64,000 nt of DNA from assembly GCA_032209605.1 (NCBI GenBank), contig JASFXZ010000016.1, forward strand, positions 2,728,001 through 2,792,000, in the 5' to 3' direction. Shown piece after piece: positions 11,795 through 24,604 of the stretch. The notes beneath the pieces were generated by a model. That model saw nothing but the letters and a program-made list of their open reading frames with translations, ran no database searches and was not told the DNA's origin. Each line of letters begins with the position of its first letter. Within the stretch, counting starts at the first letter, position 1. A program made the position numbers and the translations under genes. Source of the stretch: Mactromeris polynyma (Eukaryota; Mollusca; Bivalvia; Venerida; Mactridae).

Positions 11795-12360
11795 TAAGAT
11801 ACGTTATGGTTTACGTAAGATACGTTACGTATATTAATGCTGTTTCTGACATTCATCAGACAGAAACAGATTCAGAATGCTGCATGGTTTATTTACATTT
11901 ACACCAGAAAACATAAATTTGGTGTTTACTTTAATACGAAATAAGTACCTGTGTATGAATTGATCTGAGAAAGTATCACAAAATACGTTATGTTCCATAA
12001 GATACGTTATATAATCAAAAGACGTTTTCAATGGCCATGCGTACACGATTTGCTTATATACACCACCAGTAAAAACTTTACATGAATGCTCAAATTATAA
12101 CTGATATATAAACGATAATAGTAACCTGCAAATCTGTAAGTACTCGATTAACACTTACAATCTTTTGGAACACAACTTCAGATTTCTTCAAAACTTCCCG
12201 CTGAATGAACTTGTAATTAAAGACACGTGACAATCATGTCTCGTGTTTCCAGAAGATGTCAGCAAAGTATGTAAATGCACATACGTCAGTGTTCTTGGCT
12301 TATCGTTGTGCAATAATCGATTATTTTATCTGTATAACGTATCTTATTTTAACGTATCTA
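11795..12360. mobile_element. possible foldback element with AAGATACGTTA arms
   Basis: The word TAAGATACGTTA occurs at 11795-11806, 11816-11827 and 11998-12009. Its reverse complement TAACGTATCTTA is at 12335-12346, and a close variant is at 12350-12360. Two copies at the left end and two inverted copies at the right end look like the compound inverted arms of a ~560-bp foldback element. No target-site duplication was identified, and the interior has no recognisable coding sequence. Confidence 0.4.
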
Positions 12361-12369
12361 ACGATTATT

Positions 12370-13745
12370 TCTTAACAGAATGCGTGTAAATGTGTGGTTC
12401 TTACTTCGTCCGTAAGATATAGCTGTAGAGTAGATGACTCGTATCAGATCAATCTAAGGGAAGCTACTGACTCCCGAGTGGGATTACTACATTCTCCTGA
12501 ATATAAATCTTCAAATATATCTTAAAACTCAAAACAAGGTGTTTCTAATACAGAAGTTAGATTTACCTTCACATGTTCATCATACGATTATGACTCCCGT
12601 TAAAATATCTACATATATGGTAACGGAAACTGAATAGAAAAACATTCACCCAACTATCAAGAACTGTGCTAAAGATAAGAAATGCTAAAAGGTGAATTCT
12701 ACTGAACAGTTTTAAAAGTATTTAAAATTTTATATCATTTTCGTACCTATTTACCAGTTAATAAATGATGTCAAAAACTCGAAGAAGTACTTGCGAGTGT
12801 TTATTTTAACAATATCTATACTTTATTTGTGCTCAGTTACCACAACATTTGCTTGCAGTCAAACTAACACACCATGACCATATGGTGGAATTAATGCAGA
12901 ACCATCTTCTGTTCTTGAATTAAAGAGAATTCTCTTGAGATTAATATTTATTTAAATATTCGATACGATTTCATTGAATAATTTTTTTTATTAAGATAAC
13001 AATTACTCTTGAAAATCGGTCTTAAATCTGCGAAAATGAAATGAAAACCCCAATAAAAGTTTATATATTTTATGTTATGCATGTGATAAGCCAATAAGTT
13101 TACATAATATACGTCATTGTAGACGTAAGATAAGTTTAATAGTCAATGATAGCTGCGTGCGTATTACATAAATAGATATTATTCATATATTTTATCATTT
13201 TATTTTTATCAACTATTGTTAATTGACCTATTGTTCCTGCTGGTTGATCAATACAGTGATCTTATATGAGGGAATAGTCTAGACAAAAGTATTTTTATCA
13301 ACACAATCCATATTTAGCGACGTTTAAAAACCATAGTTATTGTGAACTTTTGTATACATTTGCATACTGTTCAATGAAACTAAATACACCCAGGCTTACA
13401 TTAGTTGGTCAAACGTTACTTTCTAATTTCATAAGTACATATGTTTGTGTATAGATTGGTGTATTTACTTTTAGTTTCTATGATGTTAAATTAAAGTTAC
13501 GTACAGATCATTTATTGAAACTTAAAGATATATTATGCTATTTTTGTTCATTTGTTTACCTTAACAAACATGAAAAATATACAATGAAGCCCATTAAAAA
13601 TGTTTAGGTTCAGTTCTTCTATGGAATTAATTTTAAACGATCGACCGGAGGGAGTTTCACGAAACAAGTGGTCCAAAATTTACCGTTTAACCATGCTAGA
13701 GAGCCTTAAAGGGAATACAAGAGAGAAACATTTAAATCACAGGTA
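12370..13745. other. no recognised gene
   Basis: AT-rich sequence with no supported gene or repeat. Confidence 0.5.
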
Positions 13746-13746
13746 A

Positions 13747-13986
13747 TTAGACAAAGGTAAAATTAGATAAAGGTAAGATAAGACTATTAAATGACTGCTT
13801 AAATTTGACTTTATTATTGCTAAAATTTAAAATATCATACGATAGTATTTTCCTTCGATTGGTAAAATAATATTTTGCATCTTCGGAGAACTGATGCCTT
13901 CGACTGCAGCATTTTCCGCATGTTGACAAACATATTACTGTCCCACTAGAAGCATTGTTATATTCTAATATGCGCAGATCCAGCAA
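13747..13986 (-). other. small cysteine-rich open frame, doubtful
   Basis: A 79-codon minus-strand frame whose first half is Cys-rich (CLSTCGKCCSRRHQF) and whose second half reads like random AT-rich translation. No splice context or family is recognised. It could be a decayed exon or chance. Confidence 0.12.
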
Positions 13987-14240
13987 TTTACGCCAGGGGG
14001 TCCAGCTCTATGTAAGGCAGTGGATCTAAGCCAGCCTTTGGAGTCCCTAGATATTTGCAATACAATGCATTGTCTTGTAATGTAAATCGCTATTTCTTTA
14101 CAAAAACATTGAGGTCCTTGACTTTGGGACCAGCTCGTGATCTAGGGTTATATATGGACACCCTTATTTTTTCAAAAATCTCAGTGGGGTCCTATGTATA
14201 TACTTTTTAATGTCCACGCACCTGTTTCTATCATAAACAA
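13980..14240. repeat. possible dispersed repeat with GGGGTCC motifs
   Basis: Higher-GC stretch with CAGATCCAGCAATTTACGCC, AGGGGGTCCAG, TGGAGTCCCTAGA and GTGGGGTCCTA. This kind of TCCAG/GGTCC-rich sequence is common in dispersed elements of marine invertebrates. There is no second copy in the window, so this rests on general resemblance only. Confidence 0.25.
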
Positions 14241-14244
14241 TGAC

Positions 14245-15035
14245 ATCGCAGGCGTGTGATAAAACAGGTTTATCATTTTCGATAAATCATTTGTGAAATA
14301 ACAAATTCCATTGTATATGTCATCATAATGACTACTCCATTCTTGACGAAAAGATTAGTTTACAAATAAAAACGTGTTGACAAAGTTTTACAAATAAGAC
14401 ATTACATTCGTGTTCATAAATCACTAATTTATTAAACGCTCATTAAAGAGCATGCTTTTATCGTTTTTAGAAAACTTGTAAAAAAGATATTTATGAATGC
14501 TCCTGCAATGTTCTCAATCTCATTGAAGGCATAAGAAGTTTGATGTACGGCTTTGTACTGCAAATAATAATAAATTTGCAGTAGTATAAGACGCAATTAT
14601 TTCTCCAAAGCATAAGTCAGTGTAGGAGAACAGAGACACTTCAAATATACCATGGAACAAAAATGAATATACGAGTTTCGATGATTAATAAAATGCTTGA
14701 CCTTTGTGAACTAATCACTATACATCATTGCCTCAGCAGATTTTATATTACAATTTCTGTCTGTTGTATGCTATAGATCATGATTTAATATATAAATACT
14801 TCTGTTGAAATTGTACACTTGCTGTATGATGATAAATTATAAGTATAGTTTTGTTTTTGGGTCGTAAAGGTACAATAAAGTGTAATAAATAAGAAGGATG
14901 TTTACTGAATACAAGACGAGCATGAGAAATAAGTGCACAGACACAAACACTTACCTACAAATGTGCCAGACTGTGTTTAAAGTTTCAGACAGTGTCTGGT
15001 GAACACGTGAGGACCAACATTTATTCATTCTAGCA
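14245..15035. other. no recognised gene
   Basis: AT-rich sequence without supported features. Confidence 0.5.
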
Positions 15036-15044
15036 TATTTAAAA

Positions 15045-15190
15045 GTTTCGGCGCAGCCGTATTGTGCTCGCTTTAGCAACATGAGTCACAGCGGTGTGAA
15101 AGCCAATCAAATCTAAAGTTAAATGTCGAAGCAAATGTTCGACAGCCGAACTTCGTTTGTAAACTGGGCGGTGATTTGTTTAAATCAGCA
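15045..15190 (+). repeat. family Q, diverged copy 4
   Basis: TTTCGGCGCAGCCGTATTGT, GCTTTAGCAACATGAG, AGCCAATCAAATCTAA and CGAACTTCGTTTGTAAAC follow the order of the family Q left half at 1826 and 7172, with many differences. One CCAAT motif is kept. Confidence 0.45.
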
Positions 15191-15194
15191 CGTT

Positions 15195-16130
15195 GTAAAC
15201 TGGACTGTGAAATAATTAATTAGTATTACCTATATTATGTGTTGAGTGTAGACATACGTATCTATGATTATGCTTCACATACTTAAAGACAGTAAGTTGA
15301 CTTTTAGTTATTGGTGCATCAAAATAAAACAATGCTATGTTTATCAATGTAATGTTAATCAGACATAGGCAATATTAATTTTTAGTTGTTCTATGGCAAT
15401 TTTGGACAGTCACATCGCTTAACTACGAAAACTACTTTTTTCCGGAAGCGGCGCAAGAATAACAGGTAAGTGAGTCAGTTAAAAATAGTTGAACATCTGT
15501 GCGTAACCTGCATAACATACTCAATAATGGTTGTAATCTTAACTGCGCAATTAAATTTAATGATTTAACAATGATGATTAGTACTTTCTGTGAATCTGGA
15601 TGTGAGGATACAAAACCAGTGTTCAATACCGAACAACTGCAGTGCTTTTAGCGCTTTGATTATAGTTGTGATAGCTAAACGGATTTACAATATCTACACG
15701 AAGTACGGTGAGCAATACGGGATAAACATTATCTGATCATTTTACGCCTTCGGAAGTATGAATATCTTTGATACAGTTTAAAGAAGACAGATCCAATCAA
15801 TTTTTATTATACCTCGTATCTTCTCTTTTTAAATAAGAGGTATTGTGTTTCGATGTACATATATTTACGCGTTTATTATTGATATTATTGTCGCAAGAAT
15901 GCATACGAGTTCAAATAAAGGGAAGCAGAATTTAATATTAAAATGTCTTTGTTTATTGATTCTATTAACATATGTTCGTGTAATAACTCAAAATCGTTCC
16001 CAATAAAACTACAACATCTTATTTCAATTTACGCCGATCATCTATTTTAAAACCATTTATTGTTTTAACTCTCGGGAGACACATGGTTGACCTTTCTCAA
16101 TACCACAATACAATACATAGAGGATATTTG
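15195..16130. other. no recognised gene
   Basis: AT-rich sequence without supported features. Confidence 0.5.
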
Positions 16131-16165
16131 TTGATTTCGATGGAAGATCGAATGTTATTTTACGA

Positions 16166-16236
16166 GTGGTCAAAAGAAATATATATTTTCACGAGTGGCG
16201 TAGCCACTCGTGAAAATATACTTTTATTTTGACCAC
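16166..16236. repeat. 34-nt arm hairpin centred on ACGAGTGGC
   Basis: The left arm 16166-16199 (GTGGTCAAAAGAAATATATA, then TTTTCACGAGTGGC) pairs with the right arm 16203-16236 (GCCACTCGTGAAAATATA, then CTTTTATTTTGACCAC) across a 3-nt loop. Pairing is perfect next to the loop, with a few differences further out. It is probably an inverted-repeat end or core of a non-autonomous DNA element covering part of 16.1-16.9 kb, but the element's limits are not seen. Confidence 0.6.
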
Positions 16237-16549
16237 GAGATATTCTTTTTATTTTATGCTTTTTAAAGAATTAAACATTATTTTTACCAATAACTACTCC
16301 AGCGTCTCATTTACTACCCTGTGAGGCGCCTCTCCGTGGCTGTTTAACACAATATCGATTTTTCATCAACCGCTGATAAAATAGTGCGAACTTTTACCAA
16401 TTTATTCAAGAACACAGCATTGAAAAGTCGATAAAAACAGTTTGATATGAAATATTGTGACAATCAAATCATTTTTTCACATGAAATTATAAATAAAAAA
16501 ATATTTTCTAGAATGTTTTCAACAAATTATGGCGTAGCAATTTTCATAT

Positions 16550-16860
16550 ATTCATCGATAATTGATCGAAGCGCGACGCCATCTTGGGAATGAACGTGAC
16601 AACACGTAAAAAGGATGGAAATTACTTGTTAACAAAGAACAGTCTGTAGTGACGGACGAGTTTTGCACAGGAATATCAGTCACTGTAACTGTCAGAGATG
16701 ACAAAACTCTATTGAATGGTCTGGCGAGAGGGGTTTCTCCACGTGGCTACGCTTCATCAGATTGCCTCGGGTTTTGTACATTCGAATTGTTGACCATTTG
16801 GGAGAGTCCCATTGATCTAGATTCCGTGCGGTTGAAGTTGAAATTGACGTTTCCATGAAA
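16550..16860. other. higher-GC stretch, possible element interior
   Basis: The minus strand carries CCCAAGATGGCGTCGCGC at about 16590-16573, which resembles a YY1/TISU-type start element. The frame from that ATG closes after 12 codons. A 69-codon plus-strand frame at 16649-16858 has no recognised motif. It may belong to the same element as the hairpin at 16.2 kb. Confidence 0.2.
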
Positions 16861-17190
16861 ATAGCTGTTCTTTAGTTTTCGACGGTACGGGCACTTCAAT
16901 CAAAATACCCACATGGCAAGATATCGCTATGTAAATAAATATACATAAAGAACATTCATTTGTTCGAAATTGTGTGAAATACAAGCGGAAAACAACCGCA
17001 TCTTACTTCGAAACGTCAACAAATATACCGGATGATGACGTCATGGTTTTCTAGTACATGTACAAAAGGGAGGTAATTGTGTGATTTATTCTCATTTCAA
17101 TACAAAGGGAGGCAATTCAATTTAGTTTCTACACAGTGATTTCCCTTTTGGGGTTACCAGTGGGGTAAAAAATAGTCCCAAAAAATCGGA

Positions 17191-17222
17191 ACAGTGAGAA
17201 GTATCAAAATGATACTTTCACT
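17191..17222. repeat. short hairpin CAGTGA...TCACTG
   Basis: CAGTGAGAAGTATCA and TGATACTTTCACTG are inverted copies with one extra base and a 2-4 nt loop. This is a local structure of unknown role. It may belong to a small DNA element. Confidence 0.5.
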
Positions 17223-17289
17223 GTTTGAAACAGTAAAAATACCATTTTTATTTCACTGATAAATCTCTATAAACCACTGGCTGAACTAC

Positions 17290-20200
17290 ATACAATATAT
17301 GTAATTTCATTACCCACCCCATGTTGCAACTTGTTAACCCCCCACTACGTAATAAAATTATCAAAGTTCAATGAAATGATTTATTTCAGCACGAAACAAA
17401 TGTACTAATGTATGCTTAATCTTAATTAAAAAGTTTAAAAGAAGAAAATCAGGGACATGATCAAGAGATTTTATGCCCCCACTGTGAAATGGGGCTTAAA
17501 GTTTTTAAAGAACCCGTGAACTTTGAAACTTTTATTACAAAACGGGTTGTATTATGGAGATTATATACCATAGACTGCGCCAAGCACACCCTCAACATAG
17601 AAATGTAATGAAGAAAAGCATTGGAATTTTGTGAATGATGATCAAAGATACAATGCAAATATGTGTATACTAGACATACGCACTACGCATAACGACTGCG
17701 CATCATGGCGTTGTCAGATTGTGTTATTTTAACCTACAATTTAGCAACATCTCGGTTAATGAATTATACGTGTCTGTGAAAAATGAATGTTATATGAATA
17801 GAGGATGAGGTAGTTTGTAAGACACGTTATGATAAGCAATAAAAAACTGAATGGAAGAATAATTATTTTCTATTTTCGTTTCTGTCCCGGGAGACTCGTA
17901 GATAAGGAACATTGTATTGCTTAAATTGCAACCGGTATATAGTAATTTAAAAGAAAATAATAACCATTTGTATAAAACTGTGTTTGTTTATTATTATAGT
18001 GTCACTCCTGTTTAAAGGGCCATGTATTTCTTTCTTACGAGACAACTTCTGTCTGAATACATTTATTTCCCAATTCTTTAACTAGCTAGCGGTACACCAG
18101 CATGCCATATCGGGACAGGCCCCAAGCATGACTCTTACATTCGCGTAATTTTTAAATATATTGATATTCCCAACGTTTCTTCAACGAAGCTGTTCGAAAC
18201 AAATGTTAAATCATATCTGCATGCCAATGTCTATTGTCGGTATCTCACACGCTAAGTAATGATGGAACTGGCGTAAGTTACCAACCCATATCAAGAGCTT
18301 AATTTCCGTCTAGATTTAACAAGAGCATATTGCAAAGAATATGCCGACAAAAAGGAATCAATAAGGCGAGCAGCAAAACGCTACATAAAGCATGCACCAA
18401 CAAGCACATGGACACATGGACATTTCAAAAACAAAATGGACTCATGAACAAAACAAAATGTTAAAAAAGGTGTAACGGTCAGTGGCTTAAATTGTACAAT
18501 TGCAGCCATCTTCTCATATACCAGCATAACATTATCTATGTGATTATTGATTGAACTAAAGACACAACTCTGTTAATGTGGCATAACAAACACGGAAACG
18601 TTTTGGCAACATGGCAGAAAGCGCGCTTGAATTTATCAATGTAATTATTGTACAGGAGTGTTATGAGGCTACGAATATCAAACTAATTGAAACAGCATAT
18701 ATATGAAGAGATTAAAATATATTTATAATGATGTTAGGCTTCGTCTCTCGTTTACTGATAGTTTCAAACGTTTTTTCATTTGTTCTATAATACTAAAAAT
18801 AACATAGATTGACATTGTCATCTGTTAGAGCGTATTCGTATCACAGTCCTGTATCTGATTCTTTATTAGCTTGCGCATGCGCACGTGTTTTTCAATTAAG
18901 AGAGTAAAAACTCAATGTTTATATCTATCAGTCATTATCACTTGCACAAACACATGTTATATGCGTGTCTTAACCAGGTGCTAAAATATGAAAGATGGAA
19001 TCTTTGCAATTGAAACTTCCTGTGATTAACTAGATGTATTTGACATTTACGTTAAGATACTGTGAATATTCAGAGACCACACAACTATGCTGCATTTTGC
19101 ACGTGCTTTCTTAAAATGTTTAGAAATATGCAACTTGTTGTGCAATGAAAACAGCAAAACAAACCAATGTCAATCAGTCGTCTTTATTGCTTTGTCAGTC
19201 TAAAATTCTTAGCAAAAACGATTGTTTTTCAAGGGAAGTTTCCAAAGAATATTCCTAAAGCAGTCAAACCAAATTGGTGTCATTCAACCGTCTTAATGAT
19301 AGTCTTGTTGCAAACTCTTGTTTATTGAGAGAAGTTTCCAAATTGCACAACTTTGCAAAAACGCATCTGCGTCTTTGTTCCATAACAATCTGTAAAGATG
19401 AACACAAAACCTACACGACTAGTAAACAAGGTTATCATCGAAAAGGCTAGTTAGCGGTTCGTTTATTATGTTCCTTCGACACAGCGGAGACTGAAAGACC
19501 TGAGGCTGTTAAAAAGGCGAAATGAGATACATAATGAAACGCCCGAACAGAAAATTACACTTGAAAATATTTGGCCTGATTTGAAATTTAAATAAAACTT
19601 TAAAAAACTGGTATTTATTTCAACTTCAATATCATTTCTTTCTTTCTACCTCTTATCACAGAATTGTACATGTACTGAGCGAATGTATTAGCTTGAATTC
19701 GTTGATAAGAAATTGAATATTCCACTGTGCTGTTCATTGTTTGTTTGGTTAGTTGGGCGAGGTGTTACTTATTATTTGATGAAATACAGAAAAACCGAAT
19801 GTTATTAATTTACAAATTGCTATCATGAATTCAGTATGCATGTTGTAAGCATCCTTCCAATAGCTGACTATATTTTCGAAGACAGAAAAGTGTAAGCTTT
19901 TGGTCCGAGAGCTGCTGGTGTGACATTTATTGCAACAACCGAGGTCAAAAGATGTTATCTAAGCGTCAAATTTCAGGCTCTCGGATTTTGTATACCGCAT
20001 ACGTTGGACAAATTTCCAACGAATTGGGATGAGTACAGTTAACAAAATGTATGCAACGTTGTGAAAATAATTTTTCACCTAACACCTTGCACGATAAGTC
20101 AACATAATGTCATACCATCATCTAACCACAACCCATACACTGACATAACAGTCCTTGAACTTTATACTTCAAACAAGTGTTGAGAAATTATGAGAAAATG

Positions 20201-20620
20201 TTCGCAAAAAACCCACACCTATCAGCCAGACATTATATCTGTTGCATAGTCTTGATGACGGACTTACGACAAAAGCATAACAATTTAAGTAATAATCATT
20301 TCCAAAGAAAATACAGCAAAGGCATATCATCGGTGGAAAAAGTTCAGGAGCCTCTTACAACTACTGGAGTACAGCATTCCATCGGCAATAGGCAATATAC
20401 ATCGGCTCCATGTAGGTCAATAAACTTCAAAAATACTGAAAGTCTGGAGGAGGAAACACACATTTGATAAATTATCTGTTGCACCCATAGAAACATTTCG
20501 ATATGATTCGATAGGCAAGAAACCAGAAAAATGCAGTTATTAAAAATCTAAATAAGTTGTTACAGCAAACATCACCGATTGTCTTAAAATACAGTTTGAC
20601 ATCATAATTGAAATATTAGG
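17290..20620. other. no recognised gene
   Basis: AT-rich sequence. A 96-codon plus-strand frame at 20177-20467 has no motif or splice context that I can support. Confidence 0.45.
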
Positions 20621-20624
20621 TTGT

Positions 20625-20790
20625 TACAGGGAACTCCACATTCACAAGACAATGCCTCCCCTCAAAGATCCCAGGGAAACAACAGTCTACGGAACGTTAG
20701 GATTTTAGAAGGTGTAAGGGCAACCATCACAGGGAAAAGTGGGGGTACGAAATTGCCTGGCTGACTATCAAAAGCAATCATGGAACATAT
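20625..20790 (-). repeat. family P, partial copy, single-unit form
   Basis: ACAGGGAACTCCACATTCAC, AAGACAATGCCTCCCC, AGATCCCAGGGAAACAACAG and AAGGTGTAAGGGCAACC match, in order, the two edges and one unit of the 45-bp array at 51.6 kb. It is an unexpanded P copy with exactly one version of the future array unit, which makes it the best local reference for how that array arose. Confidence 0.7.
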
Positions 20791-21594
20791 AAAGCGACGA
20801 GCCTAATGTTCAGAAACGAGAGATAAAAGTTTTGCAAAAAACAACAAAAAAGCAAATGAAATACTTGAAACTGTTCGAAATAATGTTCTTACAAATTACA
20901 CCGTATAATTTAATTTTATAATGCTAATTTGTTTCATTATGACTCTCTTCATCAATGCAACACAGCCTCGTTTTTAATCATGAAACAAACAGATATATGA
21001 CTTGAATGCTTTACTTCAATTAAAGTTCTCTTGGAATATACTAATACCATGTAATTAACAAACAAGTAAAAAATAACAAATTTGATTTCATTAGCCGTGT
21101 CTCTAAATGGTGATATAATTACACGTCTTGAGTGAGCGCTGTTGATTTATTCCTGACTTTAGTACTTTTGGTAAGTCGAATGTGTTTATATACGTCTGGT
21201 AAATGAATATGTATTTAACGAAGAAAATGATAAATAGGAACGTCATATTTGAACCGAAACGATATTTTCATCAGCATGTTCAGATAATTGGTTCTGATAT
21301 GCTTCAACAAATCATTTGTTAGCACGTGTTCTGACCTGCAAAAAATAAGGAAAATAATTAGTTTAGATCAATCAAAATAATTTCAGGGAAGGAATTGATT
21401 ACAAAGTAGTTCTAACCATTTATTATTATTATTTGTTGATGAATAAACATAAAGTAAGCATTCTTTTTTAATTTTCTGTCAGCGCTTTAAAGATGTCGGC
21501 AAGGACAAGCTATTTAGAAAGGAAAAAGAGTAAAGATAGTGGGTGGGGAGACAATCTTATATTACAATATGTTTAGTATATGTTAATCCAACTA

Positions 21595-21687
21595 CAGTAA
21601 AACCTCAATAATAAGACCAACTTTGGGACCCTTGAAAATTTTGAGGTGGTCTTATTATTGAGGTGGCCTTTAGGTGAGGTTTTACTG
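21595..21687. mobile_element. 93-bp foldback MITE, CAGTAAAACC ends
   Basis: It starts CAGTAAAACCTCAATAATAA and ends AGGTGAGGTTTTACTG, so the two halves are inverted copies (CCTCAATAATAAGACC against GGTCTTATTATTGAGG). TA precedes it and CA follows, consistent with a decayed TA target duplication. A 199-bp relative is at 59949-60147. The ends resemble pogo/Tigger-type termini (inference). Confidence 0.7.
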
Positions 21688-21714
21688 CATGTACAAGTGA
21701 GTATATGATAATCA

Positions 21715-21805
21715 TTAATGTTAAGGCAAACAGGAATGATGAAGTCAAGCAGGAAATGCCGCATACAAACGACGCATTCACCCAAGGGTATAAAGAGGCA
21801 TGAAA
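21715..21805 (+). repeat. family R fragment
   Basis: GATGAAGTCAAGCAGGAAAT, GCCGCATACAAACGACG and AAGAGGCATGAAAACATA resemble stretches at 27493-27575 and 53735-53805 (common words AAGTCGAGCAG, AAATGCCACAT and GACATG). It is an unclassified short dispersed repeat. Confidence 0.4.
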
Positions 21806-21909
21806 ACATAGACATACGTGTGAACAATTGCAAAAGCAAAAGGAACTCAAGTCATATATTAATGATAGGTGAATATCTCTCGCGCATTTACCCTTACACC
21901 TCCTTATAT

Positions 21910-22012
21910 GCCTGATGTTTGATGGATTGTTGTTCTTTCCGGAGGTCTATGTGGGGAGGCATTGTCGTGTGTGTGTGGCGTTCCCTGTAGCAACTTTTTT
22001 TCTCTTATTCAT
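21910..22012 (+). repeat. family P, 3' part
   Basis: GCCTGATGTTTGATGGATTG, TTCCGGAGGTCTATGTGGGG, AGGCATTGTCGTGTGTG and GCGTTCCCTGTAGCAAC match the last ~100 bp of family P as seen at 46.7 kb. Confidence 0.7.
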
Positions 22013-22019
22013 ATTATTT

Positions 22020-23160
22020 GTATTAAATTATCCAATATAACATTTAGTTGAGTGAAGTATTTATACCATAATCCAAGGGCACGTATGTCTATGTCTGTGT
22101 TTAAATCTTTTTATTGGAATGAACCAGTTGTAGACTTTAAGTACGGCGGACTGTTTCATAATTTGTATATTCTATCCTAGAGATAATTGCCTCGAGTTTA
22201 GGTGAAGGTAAATTATACAACACCGTCTTCGTTTTGCATGTGCGTTTCAGCAACCCTATTTCTTACAACTGATGCAAAATATCAAGGATAAGTATAAATG
22301 AAACCTATCAAGGGTAGGTATACAATTACGATATAAGTCTGTGAGAACTGATTTATTTGACATTCATTTACGTAATCATCATTTTATTGGTTTAAATCTT
22401 CTAATTTGAGCCAAAGGAATATCTTAACACTGCTTACAAAAATGTGAAGATAAAAATAGCCAGCGTCTAAATACATGTATCAGGAAGTTCGTACATTACA
22501 TAACTTGACAAGGCTATCTTCTCTTATCTATCGTAAATACATAAATTTAAATTATGTTGCATTCTTGGAAACAAATTGTTCGGTCTATTAAGTCACTGAT
22601 TACTGCATTCCAGAACTGTCTTGTAATGATTCTATTTTGACATTAATTTGACATCTGCAGATAACTTGTAGCTAGGCCAATAACCTCTGTTTGAGAAATT
22701 GGAAATGAAAATCATAAAACTGCCTTGTTCTGTTTGTTTCAAATTACTTGCTTTTAATGTCACGTCTGCCTGAATGCCGCGTCTTTTATCGCGGTTATTT
22801 TCATTCGTGAGTAATTAATATACGTTATTTCATGGTTGGGAATTTTGAAAGTAAAATTTTAATCAAAGACTTCCAATACGTCAAAAAGTCACTTTAAATG
22901 TCAAATGCAAATCATGAAAAAAATACATTTTCCGCATTACCAGATAAAAGAAGACATAAGAAACGAAAAGCGGCTTCATTTTAACTTTTCTGATACACTA
23001 ACCTCCCAGTTTATGTAATGGGACGACAAGATCATTTTAAAAAAGTCAATATTATTCTCACAAATTTAAATTGTGATTTCGCATAGGTTAACCTTTCTTT
23101 ATTATAACTGTAACGTATTGTTTAACTTATACATAGTTCTGCATTCAATTATGTAGTATG
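22020..23160. other. no recognised gene
   Basis: AT-rich sequence leading into the LINE relic. Any 5' LINE sequence in it is too decayed to recognise. Confidence 0.4.
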
Positions 23161-23164
23161 TGTT

Positions 23165-23679
23165 GTATGGATGCGGTGTATGTTTTATTATGATAGTGTG
23201 GTTTTGCCATTATTCAAGAAACGTATAATTGATGATTTTATTCAAAGTTGGTATGAGACAAAGAGACAAACGGTATATTTGATCTATATAATAATATGAA
23301 ACAGAAATTTGAATACGAAGATTATTAAGACTTATTAACCAACATTTTATGACAATGTATTACGCGGTTGAGAATATCTGGACACTGTTATATAAGACAA
23401 ACTGGCCGATATGGCAGAAATAGAATACTTAGAAATGAGCGTTACTGTCAACTGTGCAATTCTGTAGATGTAGATGATGAATACCATTTTATACTCAAAT
23501 GTCCTTGTTTTCAATACCTTAGAAGAAATTATATTAGTCGATACTTCTATGTTAGACCAAATATGCATAATTGTTTTGACTTACTTCAAACCAGAAACAT
23601 AACGCCATTAATCAAACTGTCTCTATATAAAAAGAAAGCTTTGGAATTAAGAAGTAATGTATTAAATAACTTTGTGTAA
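23165..23679 (+). pseudogene. LINE reverse-transcriptase C-terminus, decayed
   Basis: This is the C-terminal end of a non-LTR retrotransposon polyprotein. Part of it is a 103-codon open frame (23368-23679) containing TGRYGRNRILRNERYC, then CQLCN...DDEYHFILKCP, a CX2CX9HX4C knuckle typical of the LINE ORF2 C-terminus, and a basic tail ending LRSNVLNNFV. The same frame continues upstream to about 23295 with two stops (including TGA in NIL*QCITRLR). A second frame, from about 23165, carries LPLFKKRIIDDFIQSWYETK, so there is one frameshift near 23296. Endonuclease and catalytic RT domains are missing, as expected for 5' truncation. The relic is not functional. The specific clade cannot be fixed by eye. 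Confidence 0.8.
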
Positions 23680-23995
23680 TTGTTGTTTGTATGTGTGTGA
23701 AAATACTAAAAATTGTTCATCCTCTCGTCTAAATTTGCGTGTGCGTTTGTTTGTTTTTCTCAAATAACTAATTAGGTATTGAATTAGTGTTGTTCTTTCG
23801 CTATTGTTCTGTATTATAATGTATTTAAATGTTTGCTATTTTGCTATGTTTTGTTTCGAAGAAAAGGTATGTGTGGTGTTTTTAGTTGTTTATTTCTTGA
23901 CCAGTTTATTTAAATTAAATTTAATATACTATGTTTATATTTGTATGACGATGTACAATGTACAAGTCAAATAAACAATTTAGTTCTTTATTTGA
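23680..23995 (+). mobile_element. 3' untranslated end of the LINE relic
   Basis: It follows the LINE stop codon directly. It is T-rich and ends near ACAATGTACAAGTCAAATAA, followed by ACAATTTAG, an AATAAA-like end. The limit is approximate. Confidence 0.5.
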
Positions 23996-23999
23996 TTAT

Positions 24000-24600
24000 A
24001 CTTTTTTTGTCTCCTGTATTCAAACGTGAATGGTATTGTTTAACAATGTAAATCATTATTTGTAACGACGTATATATAATTTGTTATTCACGATAATAAG
24101 ACGGAAATAAGGCATACATATACCATTTGTTATGTCTGTTATAAGATGGTTTTGCATTATATATGCACTTTAAACACATGTTGCGCAATATCTGAAGCCG
24201 TTATCAAGTTCCAGACATGAGTTGTTTACTGATAACACAAATGGATTGAACAAAAAGTAAATTAATCAGCGTGCATTTGAATTAAAATCAAAACCGCATA
24301 ATTCGACAGCCATCAATGTTAGGATATCAGGAATATATCAAACATTCTTTAAACATTAATTCTTGGAACGAAGGAATTAAATAAAAACCGAATATTGAAA
24401 TGAAGTGCTCGAATGACAGGCGTGTGTATAAAACTAAAAAAACAACTTTTTATATGTGTAACTAAATAGATTGATTAATATGACTTTAATAGGTCACCCT
24501 GCTTGACTTCATCACCCTATTTTAATTACAATATGCTTATTTAGAATTCTCTATGTATTTTTATCCAATCGGATGTCAAAGATTTTATTATCTCTTACTT
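24000..24600. other. no recognised gene
   Basis: AT-rich sequence without supported features. Confidence 0.5.
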
Positions 24601-24604
24601 GTAA

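Noticed and set aside
17035..17045. Perfect TGACGTCA (CRE palindrome)
   Set aside because: An 8-bp site is expected by chance at this scale and no gene start is nearby.
20177..20467. 96-codon plus-strand frame
   Set aside because: No recognised motif, and composition follows the surrounding AT-rich DNA.
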